This document shows, piece by piece, positions 28,424 through 36,249 of a DNA stretch of 64,000 bases (within the stretch, counting starts at the first letter, position 1; each line of letters starts with the position of its first letter). A program made the translations under genes and the position numbers. The notes below the pieces were generated by a model. It saw only the letters and a program-made list of their open reading frames with translations. It was not told the origin of the DNA and searched no databases. Origin of the DNA: JAICUY01 sp035708065. GTDB lineage: Bacteria > Chloroflexota > Limnocylindria > QHBO01. The stretch covers positions 1-64,000 of the forward strand of contig DASSTC010000043.1 of NCBI GenBank assembly GCA_035708065.1. The letters are read 5' to 3'.

Positions 28424-29692
28424 ATGGCTCGCACCCCAGCCGCGCCGCGAGGCACGCGCGACATCCTGCCCGCCGAGGCGGCGTACTGGCACCGCGTTGA
28501 ATCGGTCGCGCGCGATCTCGCCGACCGATACGCCTTCGAGCGCATCGAGACGCCGCTGTTCGAGCGGGTCGAGCTCTTCGCGCGCAGCGCCGGGGAGACG
28601 AGCGACGTGGTGGAGAAGGAGATGTTCCGCGTCAGCGGCGCGAAGGGCAGCGACGAGGAGCGCGCCGACTGGGCGCTGCGGCCGGAGCCGACTGCCGGAA
28701 TCGTGCGTGCCTTCATCGAGCACGGCATGCACGTGCTGCCCGGGCCGCTCCGCTTCTGGCTCATCGGTCCGATGTTCCGCTACGACCGCCCGCAGGCCGG
28801 CCGCTACCGGCAGTTCGCGCAGTGGGATTGCGAGGTGCTCGGCGATCCCGGACCGATGGTCGACGCCGAGCTCCTCGAGCTCGCCACGCGCTTCTATCGT
28901 CACTGCGGCGTCGAGGGCGTCACCATCCATCTCAACTCCATCGGCGACGCCACATGCCGGCCGGCGTACCGTGAGGCGTTGCTCCAATACTTCGCCGGAC
29001 ACCAGGACCGGCTGAGTGACGACGCGCGCCGCCGGTTGCGCTTCAACCCGCTGCGGGTGCTCGATGACCGCCACCTCGATCCGGAGCTTGCCGCTGGTGC
29101 TCCGAAGTCGACGGATCACCTGTGCGATGCGTGCCGCGAGCACTTCACGGCCGTGCGACGGCTGCTGGACGAGCTGCGGATCGAGTACCGCATCGATCAC
29201 GCGCTGGTGCGCGGCCTCGACTACTACACCCGCACCACGTTCGAGTTCTACGTCGCCGGGCGCGAAGGGCAGCAGCAGGCGCTGGGTGGTGGCGGTCGCT
29301 ACGACGGCCTGGTCGAAGGGCTCGGCGGACGGAGCACCCCGGCGATCGGCTTCGGGCTCGGCATCGACCGGACGATCCTGGCCATGCAGGAGCAGGACGT
29401 CGAGCTGTCGCCCGCCGCAGCTCTGCTCGGCGTGGTGGGAGCCGGCGACGACCTTGCGGCTCGGCTGCGCGTGGCGGACGCGCTGCGCGACGCCGGCCTC
29501 CGGGTGCGGCCCGATGGCAGCAGCCGCAAGCTCGGCAAGCAGCTCGAGGCGGCGGCCAAGGCCGGTGCGCGCTGGGCGGTCATCGTCGGCGACGAGCTGG
29601 AGCGCGGCGCCGTGACGCTGCGCGACCTCGCCGTCGGTCAGCAGCGCGAGCTGCCACTCGACGAGGTCGCGTCCGCCATCGATCGGGCCTAG
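28424..29692 (+). CDS. hisS: histidyl-tRNA synthetase
   Basis: The protein is 422 residues, class II. Seen are RGTRDILPAEA at the N-terminus, motif 2 around MFRYDRPQAGRYRQF, the histidine-specific LVRGLDYYTRTTFEF and GGGGRYDGL, motif 3 GFGLGIDR, and a C-terminal anticodon-binding domain with KLGKQLEAAAKAGARWAVIVG. The rel-hisS order is common in Gram-positive bacteria and Chloroflexota. Its stop codon shares the four bases CTAG (29689-29692) with the stop of the convergent gene on the other strand. Confidence 0.95.
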   Translation: MARTPAAPRGTRDILPAEAAYWHRVESVARDLADRYAFERIETPLFERVELFARSAGETSDVVEKEMFRVSGAKGSDEERADWALRPEPTAGIVRAFIEHGMHVLPGPLRFWLIGPMFRYDRPQAGRYRQFAQWDCEVLGDPGPMVDAELLELATRFYRHCGVEGVTIHLNSIGDATCRPAYREALLQYFAGHQDRLSDDARRRLRFNPLRVLDDRHLDPELAAGAPKSTDHLCDACREHFTAVRRLLDELRIEYRIDHALVRGLDYYTRTTFEFYVAGREGQQQALGGGGRYDGLVEGLGGRSTPAIGFGLGIDRTILAMQEQDVELSPAAALLGVVGAGDDLAARLRVADALRDAGLRVRPDGSSRKLGKQLEAAAKAGARWAVIVGDELERGAVTLRDLAVGQQRELPLDEVASAIDRA

Positions 29693-31569
29693 CTCCCCGG
29701 CTGGACCGCCTCGCCCGGCGCGAACAGGTCGAGGACGGTGTTCAGCGCGGTGAACGCCCCGTTGTCGCCGATCTCGAACGTTGCCGCTCGACCGTCGAGC
29801 GCCACGAGCGAGCGCTCACCAATGACCGATGCGCCCGCCGAGTTCAGCAACAGCGCGGTGCGCTCGCTGAGCCCCAGCGCCAACGTCTGAGGATCGCTGG
29901 CGGACGCCGCCAGCAGGCGCCCCCAACGCTGATCGAGCGTCAGCCGCGGCTCGATCGTCACGCCGGGCAGCAGCCCCATGCCGTTGGCGAAGGTCGTCGA
30001 GCCGGAGACGAACGCCGCCGCAGCCTGTGACTCGACATTCGAGCTCGACGGGTCCGGCGTGGCGCTGTAGCGCGCGCCCATCGCGGCGGTCATCGCGCGA
30101 TCGGTCACGACCACCGGCGCCTGGGCGATGGCGGCGCGCACGAAGGCGCTGAACGAGCCATCGGCCAGGGCGGAGCCGATCAGCGACTGGTCGCCGCCGG
30201 CGAACACCACCGCGGCCACCCCGTTCAGGCGTGACAGCGGCAGCGCACCGCCGGTCCCGTTCGGGCCCCAGGCGATGACCTCGACCTTGTCGGCCGATGC
30301 CTTCCAGCCGGCGTTGGCCAGCGCCTTGGCGTAGTCGTTCCCAGCGCTCGAGCCCTGGCCGGTGTTGCGGTAGCCCGCGGTCACCACCAGGATCCGGTGC
30401 TGGCCGGTCTGGTGCGCCAGGCCGGCAATCTCGCCGAAGACGGGGGAGAGCGGATCGTCGAGCAGGCCGCCGCCGATCACCAGCGTCCCGGCGCCCGGCG
30501 CGGCGAGCAGCGACGGATCCCAGCTGGGCTGAGCCTGGTAGGGCACGTCGGCCCCGTCGAGGAGCGCTTCACGATCGACCATGTCGTACGCGGCGCCACC
30601 GGGTGCCAGCACGTGCAGCAGGACGTTGCGGGCCGATAGCGTCTCGCGCGGTCCGACCCAGGCGTGCGTTCCATCGGCGCCTTCGAAGTCGACCACCGAG
30701 ACGGAGGTGGCTCCGAACACGCCGGATGCCAGCGCGTCGTTGGTGATGGTGACGCCGGTGTCCTCGTCCGCGCCGATGCCCACCAGGCTGTCGCCGCCGA
30801 ATCGGTCATCCGACTGGGCCACCATGTTCAGCAGCCGCGTCAGCCGGCCGCGCGCGTACGCATGCTGCTCGATGATCGAACGTTGGGACCCGAAGCTCAG
30901 GCCGCGCTCGGTCGGATCGGGCGTGTCATTGGGGTCGGCCCACCAGACGATGATCTTGTCGCGCTCGAGCGCGTTATACGGCCAGCCGGCGGCGGTGTAG
31001 TCGGCGATCATGTTCGTCGACTCCATGGCGGCCCCGGCACTGTTGCCGCCGAAGACGACGCCGCGTGCCGCCGCGTCCTCCATGGCCGTTTCGGCCGGCG
31101 AGCCGGCCAGGATATGCATCGCCAGGTCCTGGTCGCCACCGAGGATGTACGCGCCATCGGTCTCCGGGTCGAAGAACAGCGCGCTGTTCGCCGGGTCGTG
31201 CGTCTCGGCGTAGTCGAACAGGTGCAGCAGGATCGCCTCGCAGCCGTCGGGGAAGGCGCTGCTGACGATCGCGTCGCAGGCGTCCTCGATCTGCTGCGTC
31301 CGCTGCGTGGCGAGCGCGATATTCGCGTCGCGCTCCTTCAGCGAATCGCCGTATGCCGATGTCACGACCAGGATCTGGACGACGTCGCCGTGCGCATGGC
31401 CGATCACCGTCGAGGCGAAGCCATCGAGGGTCGTCTCGCTGTAGCCGGCACCGATGGGGACCAGCGCATCGGCCGGTTCGACGGCGCCGACCGGCAGGGC
31501 GGTGGTGAAGGTCAGGATTGCGGCGCTCAGCGCGCCGACGAGGGAGCGACCGGGGAGTCGGGCGAACAT
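29689..31569 (-). CDS. secreted cyanophycinase-like protein with two S51-type domains
   Basis: The protein is 626 residues with a signal peptide (about 1-29) and a strong GGAGGT three bases before the ATG at 31569. The first half has the peptidase S51/cyanophycinase marks ILGGDQ (142-147) and the nucleophile GGNSAGAA with Ser177. The second half repeats the fold (ILVVTAGY, FAGGDQ at 456-461), but at the nucleophile place reads TDRAMTAAM (about 489-497), with no GxSAG. So it looks like a tandem duplication with one active and one dead copy. Cyanophycinases cut beta-Asp-Arg polymer; the extracellular location and length make the substrate open. Confidence 0.72.
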   Translation of the reverse strand: MFARLPGRSLVGALSAAILTFTTALPVGAVEPADALVPIGAGYSETTLDGFASTVIGHAHGDVVQILVVTSAYGDSLKERDANIALATQRTQQIEDACDAIVSSAFPDGCEAILLHLFDYAETHDPANSALFFDPETDGAYILGGDQDLAMHILAGSPAETAMEDAAARGVVFGGNSAGAAMESTNMIADYTAAGWPYNALERDKIIVWWADPNDTPDPTERGLSFGSQRSIIEQHAYARGRLTRLLNMVAQSDDRFGGDSLVGIGADEDTGVTITNDALASGVFGATSVSVVDFEGADGTHAWVGPRETLSARNVLLHVLAPGGAAYDMVDREALLDGADVPYQAQPSWDPSLLAAPGAGTLVIGGGLLDDPLSPVFGEIAGLAHQTGQHRILVVTAGYRNTGQGSSAGNDYAKALANAGWKASADKVEVIAWGPNGTGGALPLSRLNGVAAVVFAGGDQSLIGSALADGSFSAFVRAAIAQAPVVVTDRAMTAAMGARYSATPDPSSSNVESQAAAAFVSGSTTFANGMGLLPGVTIEPRLTLDQRWGRLLAASASDPQTLALGLSERTALLLNSAGASVIGERSLVALDGRAATFEIGDNGAFTALNTVLDLFAPGEAVQPGS

Positions 31570-31605
31570 GGGACCTCCAGACTGAGCGGGCCTCGGGGTC
31601 GCCCG

Positions 31606-31611
31606 ATGATA
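31606..31611 (-). promoter_or_regulatory. -10 hexamer TATCAT for the cyanophycinase-like gene
   Basis: On the minus strand TATCAT lies 36 nt before the ATG, with GGAGGT between them. It is only 3 bp from the opposite-strand CATAAT at 31615-31620, so the two polymerase sites overlap. Confidence 0.4.
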
Positions 31612-31614
31612 TTC

Positions 31615-31620
31615 CATAAT
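31615..31620 (+). promoter_or_regulatory. -10 hexamer CATAAT for the DUF2652 gene
   Basis: CATAAT, then GTCGCCC, then GTG at 31628. This supports the GTG over the ATG at 31619, which lies inside the hexamer itself. Confidence 0.45.
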
Positions 31621-31627
31621 GTCGCCC

Positions 31628-32698
31628 GTGCTGAAAGGCGTTGAGCGCGGCACCCTCGTCATTGCCGACATCTCCGGCTACACCGGGCTGCTGGTCGACA
31701 CCGAGCTCGAGCACGCCCAGGACGCCGTGCGCGACCTGATCCAGACCGTGGTCGGCAAGCTTCGTCCGCAGCTGCGCCTGGCGAAGCTCGAGGGCGACGC
31801 CGCCTTCGTGTACTCGATCTCCGAACGGATCGATGGCTCGCAGCTGCTCGACACGCTCGAGGCCGCGTACTTCGCGTTCCGGCGACGGCTCGAGAGCATC
31901 AGCTTGGCGACGACCTGCGACTGCAACGCCTGCATTCGGATCCCGGGGCTCAACCTGAAGCTCATCGCCCATCACGGCTCGTTCGTGCGCCAGCGGCTGT
32001 ACGGCGTGGAGGAGCTGACCGGCAGCGACGTCATCGTGGTGCATCGGCTGCTGAAGAACCGCGTCGCCGAGCAGGTCGGCAGTGGCGGCTATCTCCTCCT
32101 GACCGATGCCTGCCTGGCCGCGGCAACCCTCGACCCCGCCGCGCTTCGCCTGGTCGAGTATCGCGACGAGCTCGAGGGCGTCGGCGAGGTCACCGGCTGG
32201 GTCCACGACCTCGAGACCGCCTGGCGGCGGGAGCGCGAGCTGCGACGTGTGCGCATCGGCGAGAAGGAGACAGCCTTGATGGTCGAGGCCGACATTCCGG
32301 CTGCACCGCAGGTCGTGTGGGATTGGGTCACGGACCCGACGCGCCGCCCGCAGTTCGTGCCCGGCGTATTGCGCGTGGACGAGGTGGCAAGCGCCGGCCG
32401 GCGTGGCGTCGGCACCACGAATCACTGCATGCACGGCGAGGGCGTCACTCTCGAGGAGATTCTCGACTGGCGTCCCTTCGACTACTTCACGCTGCAGACG
32501 ACGCTGCCGAACGGGCTCAGCGCGATCACGATGGAGGAGCTGGTGGCGGCCGGTGCCGGGACACACGTGATCGTGCGCGTCGCAAAGCAGAAGACGGCAA
32601 AAGGGCGCGAGGTCTTCGGCCGGATGAGCGACATGATCGCGGGCATGTATGCGATGTCGCTGGCCCAGCTCGGCCGCATCGTCGAGGCGGACCGCTAG
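31628..32698 (+). CDS. DUF2652 (nucleotide cyclase-like) plus SRPBCC fusion protein
   Basis: The protein is 356 residues. The N-terminal half (about 1-210) reads LVIADISGYTGLL, LEGDAAFVYS and CDCNACIRI, the pattern of DUF2652, a family related to class III nucleotide cyclases. The metal aspartate position DISGYT is kept, but I cannot assign cyclase activity. The C-terminal half (about 215-350) is a START/SRPBCC hydrophobic-ligand domain (EADIPAAPQVVWDWVTDP, FDYFTLQTTLP). I choose GTG 31628 from promoter position. The gene stands alone between divergent and downstream promoters. Confidence 0.75.
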   Translation: MLKGVERGTLVIADISGYTGLLVDTELEHAQDAVRDLIQTVVGKLRPQLRLAKLEGDAAFVYSISERIDGSQLLDTLEAAYFAFRRRLESISLATTCDCNACIRIPGLNLKLIAHHGSFVRQRLYGVEELTGSDVIVVHRLLKNRVAEQVGSGGYLLLTDACLAAATLDPAALRLVEYRDELEGVGEVTGWVHDLETAWRRERELRRVRIGEKETALMVEADIPAAPQVVWDWVTDPTRRPQFVPGVLRVDEVASAGRRGVGTTNHCMHGEGVTLEEILDWRPFDYFTLQTTLPNGLSAITMEELVAAGAGTHVIVRVAKQKTAKGREVFGRMSDMIAGMYAMSLAQLGRIVEADR

Positions 32699-32746
32699 GG
32701 CTGGCGCGCAAGAGGGTAAGACGTGCGAACCGTGGGTCGCGGTACT

Positions 32747-32875
32747 GCTCTCGGCACGAGCGAAGGTCCCCAGGAAGTCGCGCTTCACGCCGGAACCGCT
32801 CGTGGCACGAGCGAGACGCGGAACTGAAGGCCCCGGCGCGCGCCTCGCTCCGATCATTGCTCGCAGCACGAGCGA
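32747..32875. repeat. three 17-nt dyad repeats in the aspS leader
   Basis: Consensus GCTC-NNN-GCACGAGCGA occurs at 32747-32763 (NNN = TCG), 32798-32814 (GTG) and 32859-32875 (GCA). In the middle copy the dyad is perfect over 17 nt (CGCTCGTG-G-CACGAGCG at 32797-32813). Start-to-start distances are 51 and 61 nt. Thirteen fixed positions are identical in all three. They may be operators or RNA stem-loops. Confidence 0.65.
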
Positions 32876-32917
32876 TCCGCCCCGGGGAACGCACGGCATG
32901 CCTGACCCACGGTCCGG

Positions 32918-32923
32918 TACCAT
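32918..32923 (+). promoter_or_regulatory. -10 hexamer TACCAT, 9 nt before aspS
   Basis: TACCAT, then GGCCAACCC, then ATG. If used, the dyad repeats lie upstream of the transcript and act as DNA sites, not leader RNA. Confidence 0.45.
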
Positions 32924-32932
32924 GGCCAACCC

Positions 32933-34720
32933 ATGTCCGTCTCCTTCCGTACCCATACCTGCGGCGAGCTGCGCGCGTCTGACGTCGGCCAGCGCGTGAC
33001 GCTTGCCGGCTGGGTGCATCGGCGCCGTGATCACGGCCACCTGACCTTCTTCGACCTTCGTGACCGGTACGGCATCACCCAGGTGGTGACCAACGCGCAG
33101 GAGGCACCGGAGGCGCACCAGGCCGCCGAGGCCGTGCGCAACGAGTGGGTCGTGCAGGTGAGCGGGACCGTGCGGCATCGGCCCGAGGGGACGACGAACG
33201 ATCAGCTGGCGACCGGCGAGATCGAGGTCGCTGCCGATGAGCTGACCGTCCTCAACCCGAGCAAGGTGCCGCCGTTCTACATCAACGAGCCGCAGCCGGG
33301 ACTCGACGAGCAGCTGCGGCTGAAGTACCGCTACCTGGACCTGCGACGACCGGAGATGCAGCAGCGCATCCTGCTGCGCGGCCGGCTCGCGTCGGCCGTG
33401 CGCAGGACATTCGACGCCCTGGGCTTCGTCGAGATCGAGACGCCGACGTTGGTGAAGAGCACGCCGGAGGGTGCGCGGGACTACATCGTGCCGAGCCGTC
33501 TGCAGCCCGGGGAGTTCTATGCGCTGCCGCAGAGCCCGCAGATTCTCAAGCAGCTGCTGATGGTCGCCGGCTACGACCGCTACTTCCAGCTGGCGCACGC
33601 GTACCGCGACGAGGACCTGCGCGGCGACCGCCAGCCGGAGCACACCCAGATCGACGTCGAGATGAGCTTCGTGCGCGAGGGCGACGTGATGGACACCATC
33701 GAGCAGATGGTCCAGACCGTCACCCGAGAGGTCCTCCCCGAGCGACCGATCCTGACCGCTCCCTTCCCGCGACTGACCTACGAGGAGGCCCTCGACCGAT
33801 ACGGCTCGGACAAGCCTGATATCCGCTTCGGCATGGAGCTGGTCGACCTGACCGAAGCACTGCGCGCGGTCGACTTCCGCGTCTTCGCCGACCCGATCGC
33901 GGCCGGCGGTGCCGTGCGCGCCGTCGTTGCGCCCGGATGCGCCGGCTACTCGCGCAAGCAGCTCGACGAGCTGACCGATGTCGCCCGACGCGGCGGTGCG
34001 GCCGGGCTCGCCTGGCTGGCCGTCGAGCCGGATGGCTCGCTGCGCGGTCCGGCCGCCAAGTTCCTCGACGCCGGGGTGCAGGCCAGGCTGACGACCGTGA
34101 CCGGTGCCGCGACCGGAGACCTCCTGCTGATCGTGGCCGACGCGGACCGGGTGAAAGGCGCCGAATCACTCGGGCGGGTGCGGCTCGAAATGGGCGACCG
34201 GCTGGGACTGCGCACGCCGCACGTGCTGGCCTACGTCTGGGTCCATCGGTTTCCGATGTTCCAGTGGGACGCCGAGGGCAACCGCTGGGACGCGACGCAC
34301 AACCCGTTCAGCGCGCCGGTGTGGGAGGAGGAGCCGCGCATGGAGAGTGATCCCGCATCGGTCCACGCGCAGCAGTACGACCTGGCGCTCAACGGCTGGG
34401 AGCTCGGCGGCGGGTCGGTGCGCATCCACCGGCGCGACCTGCTCGAGCGGGCGTTCGCGTTGATGGGCCATACCGTCGAGGGAATGCGTGACCAGTTCGG
34501 CGCGCTGCTGGACGCGCTCGAGTACGGCGCGCCGCCGCACGGTGGGATCGCCATCGGGCTCGACCGCTGGACGGCGCTCCTCGCCGATCAGGACAACATT
34601 CGCGAGGTGATGGCCTTCCCCAAGACCCAGTCGGGCAGCGACCTGATGATGGGGGCGCCCTCGCCGGTGAGCGAGACACAGATGGACGAGCTGCACCTGC
34701 GCGTCGTCACTGACGCCTAG
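32933..34720 (+). CDS. aspS: aspartyl-tRNA synthetase
   Basis: The protein is 595 residues, the bacterial class IIb type. Visible are the OB-fold anticodon domain (GWVHRRRDHGHLTFFDLRDR), motif 1 around RRTFDALGFVEIETPTL, motif 2 YRDEDLRGDRQPEHTQID, the bacterial GAD insertion domain (about 290-420) and motif 3 GGIAIGLDRWTALL near the end. Charging specificity (Asp only, or also Asn) cannot be judged from what I can see; no gatCAB genes are in the window. The unusual repeat-rich upstream region suggests separate regulation. Confidence 0.95.
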   Translation: MSVSFRTHTCGELRASDVGQRVTLAGWVHRRRDHGHLTFFDLRDRYGITQVVTNAQEAPEAHQAAEAVRNEWVVQVSGTVRHRPEGTTNDQLATGEIEVAADELTVLNPSKVPPFYINEPQPGLDEQLRLKYRYLDLRRPEMQQRILLRGRLASAVRRTFDALGFVEIETPTLVKSTPEGARDYIVPSRLQPGEFYALPQSPQILKQLLMVAGYDRYFQLAHAYRDEDLRGDRQPEHTQIDVEMSFVREGDVMDTIEQMVQTVTREVLPERPILTAPFPRLTYEEALDRYGSDKPDIRFGMELVDLTEALRAVDFRVFADPIAAGGAVRAVVAPGCAGYSRKQLDELTDVARRGGAAGLAWLAVEPDGSLRGPAAKFLDAGVQARLTTVTGAATGDLLLIVADADRVKGAESLGRVRLEMGDRLGLRTPHVLAYVWVHRFPMFQWDAEGNRWDATHNPFSAPVWEEEPRMESDPASVHAQQYDLALNGWELGGGSVRIHRRDLLERAFALMGHTVEGMRDQFGALLDALEYGAPPHGGIAIGLDRWTALLADQDNIREVMAFPKTQSGSDLMMGAPSPVSETQMDELHLRVVTDA

Positions 34721-34777
34721 AGCGAGCGCGACACGGCGCGCCGTCGCGGCGTCGGGGTGGGGCTGACCCGCAGCGCC

Positions 34778-34783
34778 TACACT
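34778..34783 (+). promoter_or_regulatory. -10 hexamer TACACT, 8 nt before the LCP gene
   Basis: TACACT, then TCGCGGCC, then GTG at 34792. Another leaderless-type start. Confidence 0.45.
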
Positions 34784-34791
34784 TCGCGGCC

Positions 34792-36207
34792 GTGAGGCTA
34801 TCGCTCGCTCGGTTGCGACGCTCCCCGGCGCTCGCCGCGTTCCTCTCGTTCCTCCTGCCCGGCCTCGGCCAGGTGTGGGCCGGCGCAGTGATGCGCGGCG
34901 TGTTGCTGATCGTGCCGATCGTGATCCTGGTCGGCGGGATCGCCGGCTTCGTCATTGGTCAGGGATCGGCGCGCTTCCTGGGGATTGCGCTGCAGCCCGG
35001 GGTCCTGCTCACCATCCTGGCGATCGACGCCGTGCTGCTCGTGTACCGCGTCGCGGCGATCGTCGACGCGTATCTGCTCGGCAGGCCCGGGCGCCGCATG
35101 GCGGCGCCGCGCACGCGTCGGGCGGCATCCGTCAGCGTCCTCGTGCTGCTGCTGGCGGTGACCGTGGCGATGCACGGCTGGGTCGGCGTGGTGACCTACA
35201 AGAGCTACGACCTGGTCGCCAACGTGTTCGTGCCGGTGAGCACGTCGACGCCGCAACCGACAGCGCCGACTGCCACGCCGAGCCAGGGGCCGACCTTCAG
35301 CCCGACCCCGACGCCGGTCCCGGTGCCCGCCTGGGCGGAAAACGGCCGGCTCGACGTGGTGCTCATCGGCGGCGATGCCGGGCCGGGCCGCCGCAGCCTG
35401 CGCACCGACTCGATGACGCTCGTCAGCGTCGAGGTCGCGACCGGCAAGGCGAAGATGTTCGGCATCCCGCGCAACCTGATCAACGTGCCTCTCCCGCCCG
35501 AAACCGCCTCTGCCTTCGCGTGTGGCTGTTTCCCGGACCTGATCAACGCGCTGTTCGAATACGCCGAGACCCACCCGAACATCTTTCCGGGCGCCGACGA
35601 TCAGCGCGGCTACATCGCCCTCCAGTCGACGCTGAGCCACTTCCTGGGCGTGCCGATCGACGGGATGCTCGTCGTCGACCTCAACGGCTTCGTGCGGCTC
35701 ATCGATGCGCTCGGCGGCCTGGACATCACCACACCCGAGGCGGTGTACGACAGCAAGTACCCGTTGGAGGACGGGAGTGGCTACGTCAAGCTGTACATCC
35801 CGGCCGGCCCGCATCACTTCAACGGTCACGAGGCGCTGCAGTACGCGCGATCGCGCCACCAGGACGACGACTACCACCGCATGGATCGCCAGCAGCTGAC
35901 GCTGCTCGCCCTGCGACGCCAGATCAACCCGTGCTCGCTGGTGCCGCGCCTGCCGGAACTGCTCGACATCGGCAAGGACTCGTTGTGGACCGATATCGCG
36001 ATCAGTGATCTGCCCGATCTGCTGGCGCTTGCCCAGCGCGTCGACGCCGGCAAGATCAAGCGCGCCGCGTTCAACCCGCCGGAGATCCCCGAGTACATCA
36101 ACGCGGCGGCTGTCGCAACGGTCCAGAAGATGGTGGCCGACGCCTTCAAGTCCGGTACGAAGACGTCACCGACGCCGACGCCCAGCGAGCCGCCGTCGCC
36201 CTGCTGA
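34792..36207 (+). CDS. LytR-CpsA-Psr (LCP) family cell-wall glycopolymer ligase
   Basis: The protein is 471 residues. Three to four N-terminal hydrophobic helices (about 12-30, 35-58, 65-95, 112-135) precede a Thr/Pro-rich linker (about 145-178). The LCP domain follows, with RTDSMTLVSV, GIPRNL, NGFVRLIDALGG and YARSRHQDDDYHRMDRQQ, which contains the arginines that hold the polyprenyl pyrophosphate. The tail is again Thr/Pro-rich. LCP enzymes move wall polymers from lipid carriers to peptidoglycan. The extra membrane helices make it longer at the N-terminus than typical LCP proteins. Confidence 0.87.
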   Translation: MRLSLARLRRSPALAAFLSFLLPGLGQVWAGAVMRGVLLIVPIVILVGGIAGFVIGQGSARFLGIALQPGVLLTILAIDAVLLVYRVAAIVDAYLLGRPGRRMAAPRTRRAASVSVLVLLLAVTVAMHGWVGVVTYKSYDLVANVFVPVSTSTPQPTAPTATPSQGPTFSPTPTPVPVPAWAENGRLDVVLIGGDAGPGRRSLRTDSMTLVSVEVATGKAKMFGIPRNLINVPLPPETASAFACGCFPDLINALFEYAETHPNIFPGADDQRGYIALQSTLSHFLGVPIDGMLVVDLNGFVRLIDALGGLDITTPEAVYDSKYPLEDGSGYVKLYIPAGPHHFNGHEALQYARSRHQDDDYHRMDRQQLTLLALRRQINPCSLVPRLPELLDIGKDSLWTDIAISDLPDLLALAQRVDAGKIKRAAFNPPEIPEYINAAAVATVQKMVADAFKSGTKTSPTPTPSEPPSPC

Positions 36208-36234
36208 CTTCCGGAGGCCGAGTCCGTGCTGCGG

Positions 36235-36240
36235 CATAAT
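36235..36240 (+). promoter_or_regulatory. -10 hexamer CATAAT, 9 nt before the cysteine desulfurase
   Basis: CATAAT, then CGGTCGATC, then ATG at 36250. It supports this start over an in-frame upstream codon at 36226. Confidence 0.5.
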
Positions 36241-36249
36241 CGGTCGATC

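Larger units (their letters stand above)
32699..32932. other. 234-bp region before aspS
   Basis: No gene is seen. It holds the three dyad repeats and the aspS -10 hexamer. I looked for T-box features (specifier stem, conserved TGGNACCGCG-type antiterminator) and did not find them. Confidence 0.5.

Noticed and set aside
32699..32932. T-box riboswitch before aspS
   Set aside because: No conserved antiterminator or specifier loop was found; the repeats are plain dyads and a -10 lies downstream of them.
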